Below, piece by piece: positions 1-6,168 of a stretch of DNA of 7,233 nt. How positions within the stretch are numbered: position 1 is the first letter of the stretch; each line of letters opens with the position of its first letter. The notes under the pieces were generated by a model, which ran no database searches, had not been told where the DNA came from, and worked only from the letters and a program-made list of their open reading frames with translations. The DNA comes from Gammaproteobacteria bacterium (GTDB lineage: Bacteria > Pseudomonadota > Gammaproteobacteria > JAURND01), in NCBI GenBank assembly GCA_030830425.1, contig JAURND010000108.1, positions 1-7,233 on the forward strand. The letters run 5' to 3'. Both the position numbers and the translations under genes were made by a program.

Positions 1-254
1 AAATACAAAATTATCGTTTTATGGATGCCACGTTATACGTGACGTTAGAGCCTTGTAATATGTGTATAGGCGCCCTGATTCATGCTAGAGTGAAGCATCT
101 GGTTTTTGGGGCATTGGATCCTAAATCAGGTTCGGTAGCCACGCATCTGCATTTATTGGAGCAGACGGTGTTTAATCACAAAATTGCGTGGGAAGGTGGG
201 TGCTTGGCGAAAGAGTGCGGTCAGTTATTGACGGATTTTTTTAGACACAAATGA
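1..254 (+). CDS. tadA: tRNA-specific adenosine deaminase TadA, C-terminal part (5' end outside window)
   Basis: TadA deaminates adenosine-34 to inosine in the anticodon wobble position of tRNA-Arg(ACG), in the cytoplasm. The open frame runs in from the left edge (first full codon at base 3), so the ATG at 21 is internal: the residues before it (IQNYRF) continue the family alignment. Visible are the zinc-binding TLEPCNMC motif, with the two cysteines that ligate zinc with an upstream histidine, followed by the IGALIHARVKHLVFGALDPKSGS stretch region typical of TadA and a C-terminal helix ending in DFFRHK. The catalytic HAE motif lies upstream of the window and cannot be checked. The C-terminus is shorter than that of E. 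coli TadA, which carries a basic tail. The stop is 32 bases before hemH on the same strand, so the two may be cotranscribed. Identification is firm; completeness is unknown. Confidence 0.93.
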   Translation, partial: IQNYRFMDATLYVTLEPCNMCIGALIHARVKHLVFGALDPKSGSVATHLHLLEQTVFNHKIAWEGGCLAKECGQLLTDFFRHK

Positions 255-286
255 GATTTCACCCCCTCCCCTTGTAAGATCGATAA

Positions 287-1318
287 ATGGATAAGAAAAA
301 AATCATGCTGACTGCATCCAAAAAAATAGGTGTTTTACTCATTAATTTAGGCACACCCGACCAATGCGATGTCCCTGCAGTGCGTCGATATTTAAAAGAA
401 TTTTTAAGCGATCCTCGCGTGATCGATATTCCCGCCCCTGCGCGTTGGTTATTACTGCATGGGTTGATATTGCCATTTAGACCGAAAAAAACCATGGCAG
501 CTTATCAAGAAGTTTGGACAAGCGCCGGTTCTCCGCTGTTGTCAAATACGCTGGCATTAAAAACCGCATTATCAGAAAGATTAGGTGAAGCATACACAGT
601 GGCAATTGGAATGCGTTATGGGAATCCTAGTATTGCAAGTGCCTTAGACCAGCTAAAAACGTGCACAGATTTGTTTATTTTACCGCTGTTTCCCCAATAT
701 TCTTCTGCAGCTACAGGATCCGCGCTAGAAAAAACACTGTCTTTATTGTCGCAACAATGGAACATACCTAATATCACGACACTTCATGATTTTTATGACC
801 ATCCTGGTTTTATCAAAGCGTATGCCGCACGGATTAAACCTTATCTGGATGCGCAAAAAATAGAACGATTAATATTTAGCTATCATGGATTGCCGGTTAG
901 ACATATTGATAAAAGTCAATGTGCTGCGCATTGTGACAAGCAAGCAAATTGTCCTGCGATGAATGATGACAATCGGTATTGTTATCGCGCGCAATGTTAT
1001 GCCACATCAAACGCTATTGCTCATGCGCTTGGGTTATCTGCTGAACAATACATCGTTTCATTTCAGTCGCGGTTAGGCAGAACGCCTTGGATTAAACCCT
1101 ATACCGATGAATTGCTACTGGCATTGAGCCAGAAAAATATTCGTCATGTCGCGATCGTTTCTCCTTCTTTTGTCGCTGATTGCTTAGAAACACTAGAAGA
1201 AATTGCGATTCGTGGAAAACAACAGTGGGAAGGTTTAGGGGGGGAAACTTTTATTGCTATTCCCTGCTTAAATGAGGACTCACTTTGGGTGGACGCATTG
1301 GTAGAAATGCTGCCTTAA
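287..1318 (+). CDS. hemH: Ferrochelatase with internal four-cysteine cluster segment
   Basis: HemH inserts Fe2+ into protoporphyrin IX, the last step of protoheme synthesis, as a cytoplasmic or membrane-associated enzyme. The 343-residue protein has the N-terminal LLINLGTPD motif (17-25), the FSYHGLP active-site motif with H200, SFQSRLG (258-264), and DCLETLEE with E301, matching the H/E pair known from B. subtilis and human enzymes. Between H200 and SFQSRLG is a cysteine-rich segment with C212, C216, C222, C232 and C237 (ending CYRAQC). This resembles the class known from Myxococcus xanthus, in which a [2Fe-2S] cluster is held by four cysteines within about 20 internal residues. There is no C-terminal cysteine cluster. 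An alternative ATG at 305 has a slightly better purine-rich leader, and neither start affects a motif. The gene follows tadA by 32 bases and converges on nhaA. Confidence 0.96.
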   Translation: MDKKKIMLTASKKIGVLLINLGTPDQCDVPAVRRYLKEFLSDPRVIDIPAPARWLLLHGLILPFRPKKTMAAYQEVWTSAGSPLLSNTLALKTALSERLGEAYTVAIGMRYGNPSIASALDQLKTCTDLFILPLFPQYSSAATGSALEKTLSLLSQQWNIPNITTLHDFYDHPGFIKAYAARIKPYLDAQKIERLIFSYHGLPVRHIDKSQCAAHCDKQANCPAMNDDNRYCYRAQCYATSNAIAHALGLSAEQYIVSFQSRLGRTPWIKPYTDELLLALSQKNIRHVAIVSPSFVADCLETLEEIAIRGKQQWEGLGGETFIAIPCLNEDSLWVDALVEMLP

Positions 1319-1410
1319 TATTCAACACACTTAGCAAACGACCATTTTTTGCACCAAAATTCGCTAAAATCTAACCGTTTATGAAAGTCTGCGTTTGCTG
1401 ATGAATGTTT

Positions 1411-1441
1411 AAAAACCCTTTGTTTTATTCATGCTAAAGGG
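1411..1441 (-). terminator. Possible intrinsic terminator of nhaA
   Basis: Read on the - strand, CCCTTT pairs with AAAGGG across a 14-base loop and is followed directly by TTTTT. It begins 19 bases after the nhaA stop. The stem is only six base pairs with three G:C pairs, so it is weak. On the + strand no T-run follows, so it would not serve hemH. A closely related 26-base copy lies at 2858-2883, so it may also be part of a dispersed element. Confidence 0.4.
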
Positions 1442-1459
1442 CTGCGCAAATTTCTGTAT

Positions 1460-2659
1460 TCAGTGTTTCTGTCGAGGGTTGGTGCGCAAAAGTAAATACC
1501 CTAATAATCCAGATAAAAAAGAACCTGCCAATACGCCAAATCTGACTAAAGCTGCGCTTTGAATACCTCCTGATTCAAAGGCTAGATTTCCGATAAACAA
1601 GCTCATGGTAAATCCAACGCCACAAATCATAGCGATACCGTATAACGATTGCCATGAAGCTTCTTTAGGCATCGGTGCGATTTTGAAATGAATAGCAACC
1701 CAAGTGGCGATAAATATACCCAGCTGTTTACCTAAAAATAGTCCCAACAAAATACCTAACGGCAAATTCCCAAAGAAATCATTCCATACTAATCCGGTAA
1801 ATGAGACGCCTGCGTTTGCAAAACTAAACATAGGTAAAATTAAATACGCCACCCATGGATGTAATAGGGTTTCAAAACGACGCAAGGGGGATTCAGATGG
1901 GGCGGATCTACTTTGGATCGGAATGGTTAATGCTAACAAAACACCAGCTAAGGTAGGATGAATCCCTGATTGTAGAAAAAAACTCCATAAGACCACGCCC
2001 ACCAAACTATAAGCCCATAAATTTCGCACATCGAAACGATTCAAGAGAATCAGTACCAGTAAACAAACCCCTACAGCTGAAAAAGCCAGCCATGAAAAAT
2101 GCGTTTGATAAAAAAATGCGATAATTAAAATAGCACCTAAGTCATCAAAAATAGCCAGTGCCATTAAATACATCTTCAAAGCAACAGGCACTCTTTTTCC
2201 AAGTAGTGCAATAATACCTAAAGAAAAAGCAATATCGGTCGCTGTGGGAATCGCCCAACCTTTCATCGCAAAAGAATCAGTATGATTTAAGGCGATATAA
2301 ATCATGGCTGGAAATAACATGCCGCCAAATGCAGCTATCGCCGGCAACATGACTTTACGCGTGGAATTCAGTTCTCCGATACATATTTCTCGTTTCACCT
2401 CTAAACCAACCAACAAAAAGAAAATTGTCATCAATACATCATTGACAAAAAGAGTAGTAGAAAATTTTAAATGCCACGGGCCTAATGGCAAAAAAACAGT
2501 TTTATAAATCCATTGTTGATAGATGAGGTGCAGCGCAGAATTATCTAAAATCAACCCGATTATCGCCATCATGAATAAAATAATACCCGCACTGGTTTCT
2601 AGGCGTATAAATTCCGCCATAATTCGAAATGGTTTTGAAAGCGTTAATGGTTGATTCAT
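1460..2659 (-). CDS. nhaA: Na+/H+ antiporter NhaA
   Basis: NhaA is an inner-membrane antiporter that exports Na+ in exchange for H+ and helps control internal pH and sodium. From the chosen ATG the protein has 399 residues (E. coli NhaA has 388), with about a dozen hydrophobic segments. Key motifs are intact: ATD with D142 and FDDLGAI with D172/D173, equivalent to E. coli D133 and D163/D164, plus the GKQLGI segment corresponding to the K300 region and the C-terminal CGVGFTMSLFIGNLAF block. The frame is open for 47 more codons upstream to a TTG at 2800, but that extension has no NhaA similarity and lies in GC-rich repeat-like DNA, so it is excluded. The ATG at 2659 leaves a short tail before the family core; the ATG at 2620 (MAEFIRLETSAG) is also possible. 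Neither has a clear Shine-Dalgarno sequence. No other nha gene is visible nearby. Confidence 0.95.
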   Translation of the reverse strand: MNQPLTLSKPFRIMAEFIRLETSAGIILFMMAIIGLILDNSALHLIYQQWIYKTVFLPLGPWHLKFSTTLFVNDVLMTIFFLLVGLEVKREICIGELNSTRKVMLPAIAAFGGMLFPAMIYIALNHTDSFAMKGWAIPTATDIAFSLGIIALLGKRVPVALKMYLMALAIFDDLGAILIIAFFYQTHFSWLAFSAVGVCLLVLILLNRFDVRNLWAYSLVGVVLWSFFLQSGIHPTLAGVLLALTIPIQSRSAPSESPLRRFETLLHPWVAYLILPMFSFANAGVSFTGLVWNDFFGNLPLGILLGLFLGKQLGIFIATWVAIHFKIAPMPKEASWQSLYGIAMICGVGFTMSLFIGNLAFESGGIQSAALVRFGVLAGSFLSGLLGYLLLRTNPRQKH

Positions 2660-2909
2660 GAAATTAGACGTAGTATTTTTTGTGATTTTATTTTCAGCAA
2701 TTCCCGCCAAAAACGCGGAGTTGCTTCCTTGTTTTAACGTATCGCTTGAACAAGTTCGCGCTCGCGGCAAAGTGGGAGAAGCGGCCCCCCCCCTTTGCAA
2801 TCCCCAATGCGGTTGCCAGCAATGAGGATTATTTTTACCAACAAATTCTGCAGGAAACCCTTTGTTTTACGCACTTTAAAGGGAGGGACAGGAATTGCTG
2901 CTTTATTTT
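2660..2909. other. nhaA-rlmI spacer with GC-rich repeat-like block
   Basis: No gene is supported in this 250 bp spacer. Bases 2739-2828 are about 61% G+C by hand count, far above the flanking genes. It contains a run of nine C (2785-2793), the GC-rich string GTTCGCGCTCGCGGC, and an imperfect hairpin at 2696-2725: AGCAA/TTGCT outer stem, then TCCGC against GCGGGA with one mismatch and one bulge, loop of seven. On the - strand two open frames cross it, one from TTG 2925 to 2734 and one from TTG 2800 running in frame into nhaA. They switch across the homopolymer and look like translations of a repeat rather than genes. The composition and hairpins suggest a dispersed intergenic repeat, but only one full copy is in view. 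Confidence 0.5.
2858..2883 (-). terminator. Hairpin downstream of rlmI, copy of the one after nhaA
   Basis: CCCTTT and AAAGGG form a six-pair stem around 14 bases, starting 27 bases after the rlmI stop. On the - strand only three T follow, so termination would be weak. It matches the element at 1416-1441 at 21 of 26 positions, including the first 12 (CCCTTTGTTTTA). It may be a terminator, an mRNA 3'-end hairpin or a repeat unit. Confidence 0.3.
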
Positions 2910-4106
2910 TTAGTCTACCCGACAAAATAGGGTTTTGAGATAGTTCATCTCAGGAATGGCTAAATGCAAAGGGTGATCAGCACCCTGAGTTCCTGTGGTT
3001 AATAGTTGAATATGACGCCCTATTTTTAAGGCACCGGCTAATACCAGTTGCTGTAATTCTGCTAACGACAAATGCTGAGAACAAGAGGCGGAAATCAAAA
3101 AGCCACCTGGATTTAATAATCGTAGCGCCATTTCATTCAAGCGTTTGTAGGCAATAAGTCCGAGGGTATGGTCTTTACGTTTTTTAATCAATGCAGGTGG
3201 GTCTAACACAATCACATCGAAGGTGGTTTGTTGTTCAATTAATTTTTTTAATTGCTCAAAGACATCGCCTTTTAAGGTGCGAACTCGATCTTGAACATGA
3301 TTAAGTATTGCATTTTTCTCAAGTTTTGCTAACGCTTCTGCAGATGAGTCGACGGCTAAAACTTCTTTAGCGCCCAATACTGCGGCTTGTATACCCCAAC
3401 CGCCCACATAGCTAAATAAATCAAGCACTCGTTTACCAGAAACATAATGTTTTAATTGCGCACGATTATTGCGATGATCATAAAACCAGCCTGTTTTTTG
3501 ACCTGTCCATGCGCTGGTGATAAAAGGGATATGATTTTCGATCAGCGTGATTTCTGGTGGAAAATCACCAAACGCGGCACTGACATATTCTGGCAATCCT
3601 TCTAACTGACGCATGCCGTGATCATTGCGCCATAATACAGCTTTTGGCTTTAAGACGGTGATTAGCGCAGATAATATAATTTCTTTGAGTGCTTCCATGC
3701 CTGCGGTGGTAATTTGTATCACACAATAATCACCATAACGATCCATGATTAAGCCAGGCAGTTCATCGCCCTCTCCATATACCAAGCGATAAAAAGGTTG
3801 ATCGAATAATTGTTCGCGTAATTCAAGCGCGCGCTGTATGCGTGATATAAAAAAATCTGAATCGATCGCGACATCAACACGACGAGTCAGCAATCTGGCA
3901 CACAACAAAGTCTGTGGGTTCACATAACCCAATCCCAATGCCTGACTTTGTGCATCTTGAATTTGGACTAATTGCCCCGGTTGGAATAAGGAAAGCGGCG
4001 TAATTTTTACATCGATCTCATTACTATAAACCCAAACATGTCCTTGTTTGATTCTAATATGTTCACGCTTTTTTAAGCGCAATGGTGTCAGTGTTGCAGA
4101 CTTCAC
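2910..4106 (-). CDS. rlmI: RlmI-type 23S rRNA (cytosine-C5) methyltransferase
   Basis: E. coli RlmI (YccW, 396 residues) makes m5C1962 in 23S rRNA using S-adenosylmethionine. This 398-residue protein has the same architecture: an N-terminal PUA domain (about 6-75, with HVWVYSNEI and QLVQIQD), a central region with GQKTGWFYDHRNNR (202-215), then a Rossmann methyltransferase domain. The latter shows SAM motif I LDLFSYVGGWG (228-238), an acidic residue in AVDSS (D253), the DPP motif (302-304), SCS (341-343) and the C-terminal DHPLHLA..E..YLK signature. The start is GTG at 4106, with AGGA about ten bases upstream. The spacer to dapB is 91 bases and includes a good promoter candidate. The family is secure; the exact target base is inferred from the E. 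coli enzyme. Confidence 0.93.
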   Translation of the reverse strand: MKSATLTPLRLKKREHIRIKQGHVWVYSNEIDVKITPLSLFQPGQLVQIQDAQSQALGLGYVNPQTLLCARLLTRRVDVAIDSDFFISRIQRALELREQLFDQPFYRLVYGEGDELPGLIMDRYGDYCVIQITTAGMEALKEIILSALITVLKPKAVLWRNDHGMRQLEGLPEYVSAAFGDFPPEITLIENHIPFITSAWTGQKTGWFYDHRNNRAQLKHYVSGKRVLDLFSYVGGWGIQAAVLGAKEVLAVDSSAEALAKLEKNAILNHVQDRVRTLKGDVFEQLKKLIEQQTTFDVIVLDPPALIKKRKDHTLGLIAYKRLNEMALRLLNPGGFLISASCSQHLSLAELQQLVLAGALKIGRHIQLLTTGTQGADHPLHLAIPEMNYLKTLFCRVD

Positions 4107-4128
4107 AGTGTTATATTCCTATCGCATA

Positions 4129-4153
4129 TATACTCGTTCTCCCTGAAAGGGGG
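4129..4153. repeat. 25 bp sequence repeated at 6994-7018 (copy 1)
   Basis: The first 12 bases, TATACTCGTTCT, are identical to 6994-7005, and 20 of 25 positions match overall, including the shared AAAGG. Both copies have the same orientation, lie 23-38 bases upstream of a - strand start codon, and carry a small hairpin. The - strand reading AGAACGAGTATA could include a -10 box, or this could be a dispersed repeat. Two copies do not separate these possibilities. Confidence 0.4.
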
Positions 4154-4173
4154 AAGTGTTCTGCTGACCCCTT
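4137..4173 (-). promoter_or_regulatory. rlmI leader with two mutually exclusive hairpins
   Basis: In the - strand RNA the segment CCCCCTT can pair upstream with AAGGGG (4173-4168, loop about 15) or downstream with AGGG (4148-4141 region, loop UUC). The two pairings share the same C-run and cannot coexist. No Shine-Dalgarno sequence or U-run is directly involved, so a regulatory role is only a possibility. Part of it overlaps the 25 bp repeat. Confidence 0.2.
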
Positions 4174-4185
4174 AAATTCAAACAG

Positions 4186-4215
4186 ATTATACTAATCTTA
4201 CTTGCTTATCGTAAA
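4186..4215 (-). promoter_or_regulatory. Candidate promoter for rlmI
   Basis: On the - strand TTTACG (4215-4210, four of six to the -35 consensus) is separated by 18 bases from a perfect TATAAT (4191-4186). The -35 lies inside the last codons of dapB. Transcription would start near 4178 and give an untranslated leader of about 70 bases ahead of the GTG start of rlmI. Confidence 0.4.
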
Positions 4216-4944
4216 AAGTACATGTTCCAGGCCGCAAAACAAAGTATTCAAATGCATCACCTCACGACAGGCCAAACAAATGCCGGCCATATAACTTTCT
4301 CGATCTGATATTTCGTGTTGAATGGTTAAAAGTTCACCTGAACCACCAAACATCACCGTTTGACGCGCCAATATGCCAGGCAAGCGTATTGCATGAATAG
4401 GCACATTTTTGTAATTTGCCCCTCTTGCACCCGAAAGCGTCTCTTTGGAAAACGTAGGTGTTAGCATTTTTTGTCGAGCCGCTTCAATCATTTCTGCAGT
4501 ACGAATTGCAGTACCTGAAGGCGCATCTGCTTTTTGCGGGTGATGAGATTCAATAATTTCGACATCTGAAAAATAACGCGCGCAATCTTGGGCATACTTC
4601 ATGGCTAATACAGCGCCCACGGAAAAATTGGGAACGATCAGTCCACCTAATTTTTTTTCAAGAGATTGGGCTGTCAGTAGTTGGATTTGATTTGCCAGTA
4701 ATCCTGAGGTACCAATCACAGGCCGCACGCCAGCTTGAATAATTTGAGATGCGTTTTGGAATACGGCAGACGCTGTGGTTAAGTCTAAAACGACATCTGG
4801 TTTGATCTGCGCAATTATGGCCGATAAATCATCTTTTCTGCCGGCTTGTCCTGCAACCGATAAACCTTCTGCATGCGTAAGGGCTTTAACTGCTTGTTGA
4901 CCCATTTTCCCATCAGCACCATTAATCAGCACCCGAATAGTCAT
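4198..4944 (-). CDS. dapB: 4-hydroxy-tetrahydrodipicolinate reductase
   Basis: DapB reduces 4-hydroxy-tetrahydrodipicolinate to tetrahydrodipicolinate with NAD(P)H, in the cytoplasmic pathway to diaminopimelate and lysine. The 248-residue protein opens with the dinucleotide-binding NGADGKMG loop (8-15) and has VIGTSG (76-81). It carries the family signature ESHHPQKADAPSGTA (132-146) with catalytic H134, H135 and K138, and a C-terminal tetramerisation domain containing FGGSGELLTIQHEISDR. It is shorter than the 273-residue E. coli protein but within the range of the short bacterial forms. Its ATG overlaps the stop of the upstream ankyrin gene (ATGA), suggesting translational coupling. No other dap gene is in view. 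Diaminopimelate is needed for peptidoglycan, so this gene tends to be retained even in reduced genomes. Confidence 0.97.
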   Translation of the reverse strand: MTIRVLINGADGKMGQQAVKALTHAEGLSVAGQAGRKDDLSAIIAQIKPDVVLDLTTASAVFQNASQIIQAGVRPVIGTSGLLANQIQLLTAQSLEKKLGGLIVPNFSVGAVLAMKYAQDCARYFSDVEIIESHHPQKADAPSGTAIRTAEMIEAARQKMLTPTFSKETLSGARGANYKNVPIHAIRLPGILARQTVMFGGSGELLTIQHEISDRESYMAGICLACREVMHLNTLFCGLEHVLFTISK

Positions 4945-5234
4945 GACAATACGCCTTTAGATAATATTTGGCGCATTTCTGGTGAAGACATCAGCTGCGC
5001 AATTTCTAAAGGGGTTTGCCCGTCAGGCTGATTGAACGCTAAGGGATTTGCCCCTGCTTTTATCAATATGCCTGCAATTTCTACCGCTACCGCAGAGCTT
5101 TTTTGCGCCACAAAATGCAAAGGCGTAATTCGGTCGTTATCTTCAACACCGTTAGGGTCTGCGCCAAGCTGCAAAAGTCGTTTGACTTCTTGAATATTTT
5201 CATCAATCACAGCTTGAATTAATGGGTTTTTCAT
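4941..5234 (-). CDS. Small ankyrin-repeat protein
   Basis: A 97-residue protein made almost entirely of about three ankyrin repeats. The first is about 3-30, with VKRLLQLGADPN. The second is about 34-67, with the typical TPLHFVAQ start and AGILIKAGANPLAFN end. The third is about 70-95, with GQTPLEIAQ. There is no signal peptide, membrane segment or other domain. Ankyrin repeats bind proteins and have no catalytic role of their own, so no function can be assigned. The gene ends inside the dapB start codon (four-base overlap), so it is the first cistron of a coupled ank-dapB unit. The ATG at 5234 is the natural start because the first repeat begins directly after it. A - strand TATAAC is present upstream but no matching -35 was found. 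Its size and place argue for a cytoplasmic partner protein rather than a large secreted effector, but this is inference. Confidence 0.85.
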   Translation of the reverse strand: MKNPLIQAVIDENIQEVKRLLQLGADPNGVEDNDRITPLHFVAQKSSAVAVEIAGILIKAGANPLAFNQPDGQTPLEIAQLMSSPEMRQILSKGVLS

Positions 5235-5538
5235 GGGGAATCTTTAGCTAATCAAAACTTTAGTTATATTGCCTTGCGTTAAGAGGAGAGGCGTAGTTTT
5301 CTATTTTTGTGTCTGTCAAAGCATTATCTTGGCCATCAAAAGCGAATTCTGATTTCAACGCTGAAGAATCAGATCTGGATGAGAAGCTCGGTGAGCTTAA
5401 TAAGCTAAGTTTAGCTCTTTCAGAGCCATCAGCTACGGTTATTGTATTTCAATATAAAGTTTTGTTCCTTTTTTTGTTGTGTGCGTTTGTTTTTCATCTG
5501 CCATGGCATTTTCTCACGTTAAGTTGGCGTTTATTTTT
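5235..5538. other. Intergenic stretch of about 300 bp, one doubtful ORF
   Basis: This gap separates the ank-dapB unit from the end of yciO. It holds a + strand open frame from GTG 5309 to 5671. Its first 45 codons look protein-like (acidic, with SDLDEKLGELNKLSLALSEPS), followed by a strongly hydrophobic part read from T-rich DNA and then an antisense run through the yciO end. There is no Shine-Dalgarno sequence at a usable distance (AGGAGAG is about 18 bases away) and no recognisable family, so I do not call it a gene. Small inverted repeats are present: AGCTTA-A-TAAGCT (5394-5406), GCTCT-TTC-AGAGC (5414-5426) and the palindrome TGCCATGGCA (5499-5508). None has a T-run that would make a clear terminator for yciO. 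Confidence 0.5.
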
Positions 5539-6168
5539 TTATCTATTATCTGAAAAAGGTGCTGCATCACCCTTTCCAATTCTAATAATCTGGGGAAATC
5601 CTTCCGTCAAATCAATCACGGTTGTTGGATCAATATCACAAAATCCAGCATCTACAAATAAGTCTACTTGATGGGTGAGTTTTTCTTCAATCGTATCTGT
5701 ATCGACTAAGGGCAGTTTTTCGTTGGGCAAAATCAACGTGACACTCATCAAGGGTTCATTAAGTGCGGCTAGTATCGCCAAACAAATAGGGTGATTAGGT
5801 ATCCGCAACCCGATGGTTTTGCGTTTGGGATGCTGTAAGCGTCTAGGCACTTCTGTGCTCGCCGGCAAAATAAACGTATAAGCACCAGGTGTATGCGTTT
5901 TTAATAAACGAAAAATGGGATTTGAAATACGCGCATAAATACCAATATCGGATAAGTCTCGACACACTAAGGTAAAATTATGCTGCTTATCCAAGTCTCG
6001 TATTTTTTTAATCCGATCAATGGCCATTTTATTGCCTAACGTACAACCCAAAGCATAGGCTGAATCGGTAGGATAAACGATCACACCGCCGGTCTGTAGT
6101 GTCTCTATGACGGATTGAATCAAACGCGGTTGTGGATTCACAGGATGAATCGGTAATCGCCGCATCAT
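5539..6168 (-). CDS. yciO: YciO-family protein (YrdC/Sua5/TsaC-like fold)
   Basis: YciO belongs to the YrdC-domain superfamily, whose TsaC/Sua5 members make threonylcarbamoyl-AMP for t6A37 tRNA modification. YciO itself is a paralogue whose role is less certain. The 209 residues match E. coli YciO (206 residues) closely throughout: IHPVNPQPRLI near the start, the YPTDSAYALGC nucleotide-binding motif (32-42), HNFTLVCRDLSD (63-74), TPGAYTFIL (93-101), RKTIGLRIPNHP (116-127), and PTTVIDLT (181-188) followed by RIGKGDAAPF. The strong YciO-specific similarity is why I do not call it TsaC. The start is one of two adjacent ATG codons (6168 or 6165); the first overlaps the stop of the upstream dehydrogenase, indicating translational coupling in a ydfG-yciO unit. 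The protein is complete. Confidence 0.93.
   Translation of the reverse strand: MMRRLPIHPVNPQPRLIQSVIETLQTGGVIVYPTDSAYALGCTLGNKMAIDRIKKIRDLDKQHNFTLVCRDLSDIGIYARISNPIFRLLKTHTPGAYTFILPASTEVPRRLQHPKRKTIGLRIPNHPICLAILAALNEPLMSVTLILPNEKLPLVDTDTIEEKLTHQVDLFVDAGFCDIDPTTVIDLTEGFPQIIRIGKGDAAPFSDNR

Noticed and set aside
259..495. Open frame of 78 codons on the - strand
   Set aside because: It lies opposite the start of hemH, has no recognisable motif, and hemH is certain on the other strand.
1704..1961. Open frame on the + strand, 85 codons
   Set aside because: Antisense to the conserved nhaA coding sequence, no domain or start signal. The + strand frame at 2304-2507 is rejected for the same reason.
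2660..2800. N-terminal extension of NhaA by 47 residues from a TTG
   Set aside because: It has no NhaA similarity, reads through the GC-rich repeat-like block, and the family core begins shortly after the ATG at 2659.
2734..2925. Open frame of 63 codons on the - strand overlapping the rlmI end
   Set aside because: TTG start, no ribosome binding site, overlaps the last codons of rlmI and runs across the homopolymer; more likely repeat DNA than a gene.
5499..5508. Perfect palindrome TGCCATGGCA
   Set aside because: It has no loop and no T-run directly after it on the - strand, so it is not a credible terminator for yciO; a ten-base palindrome can be chance.
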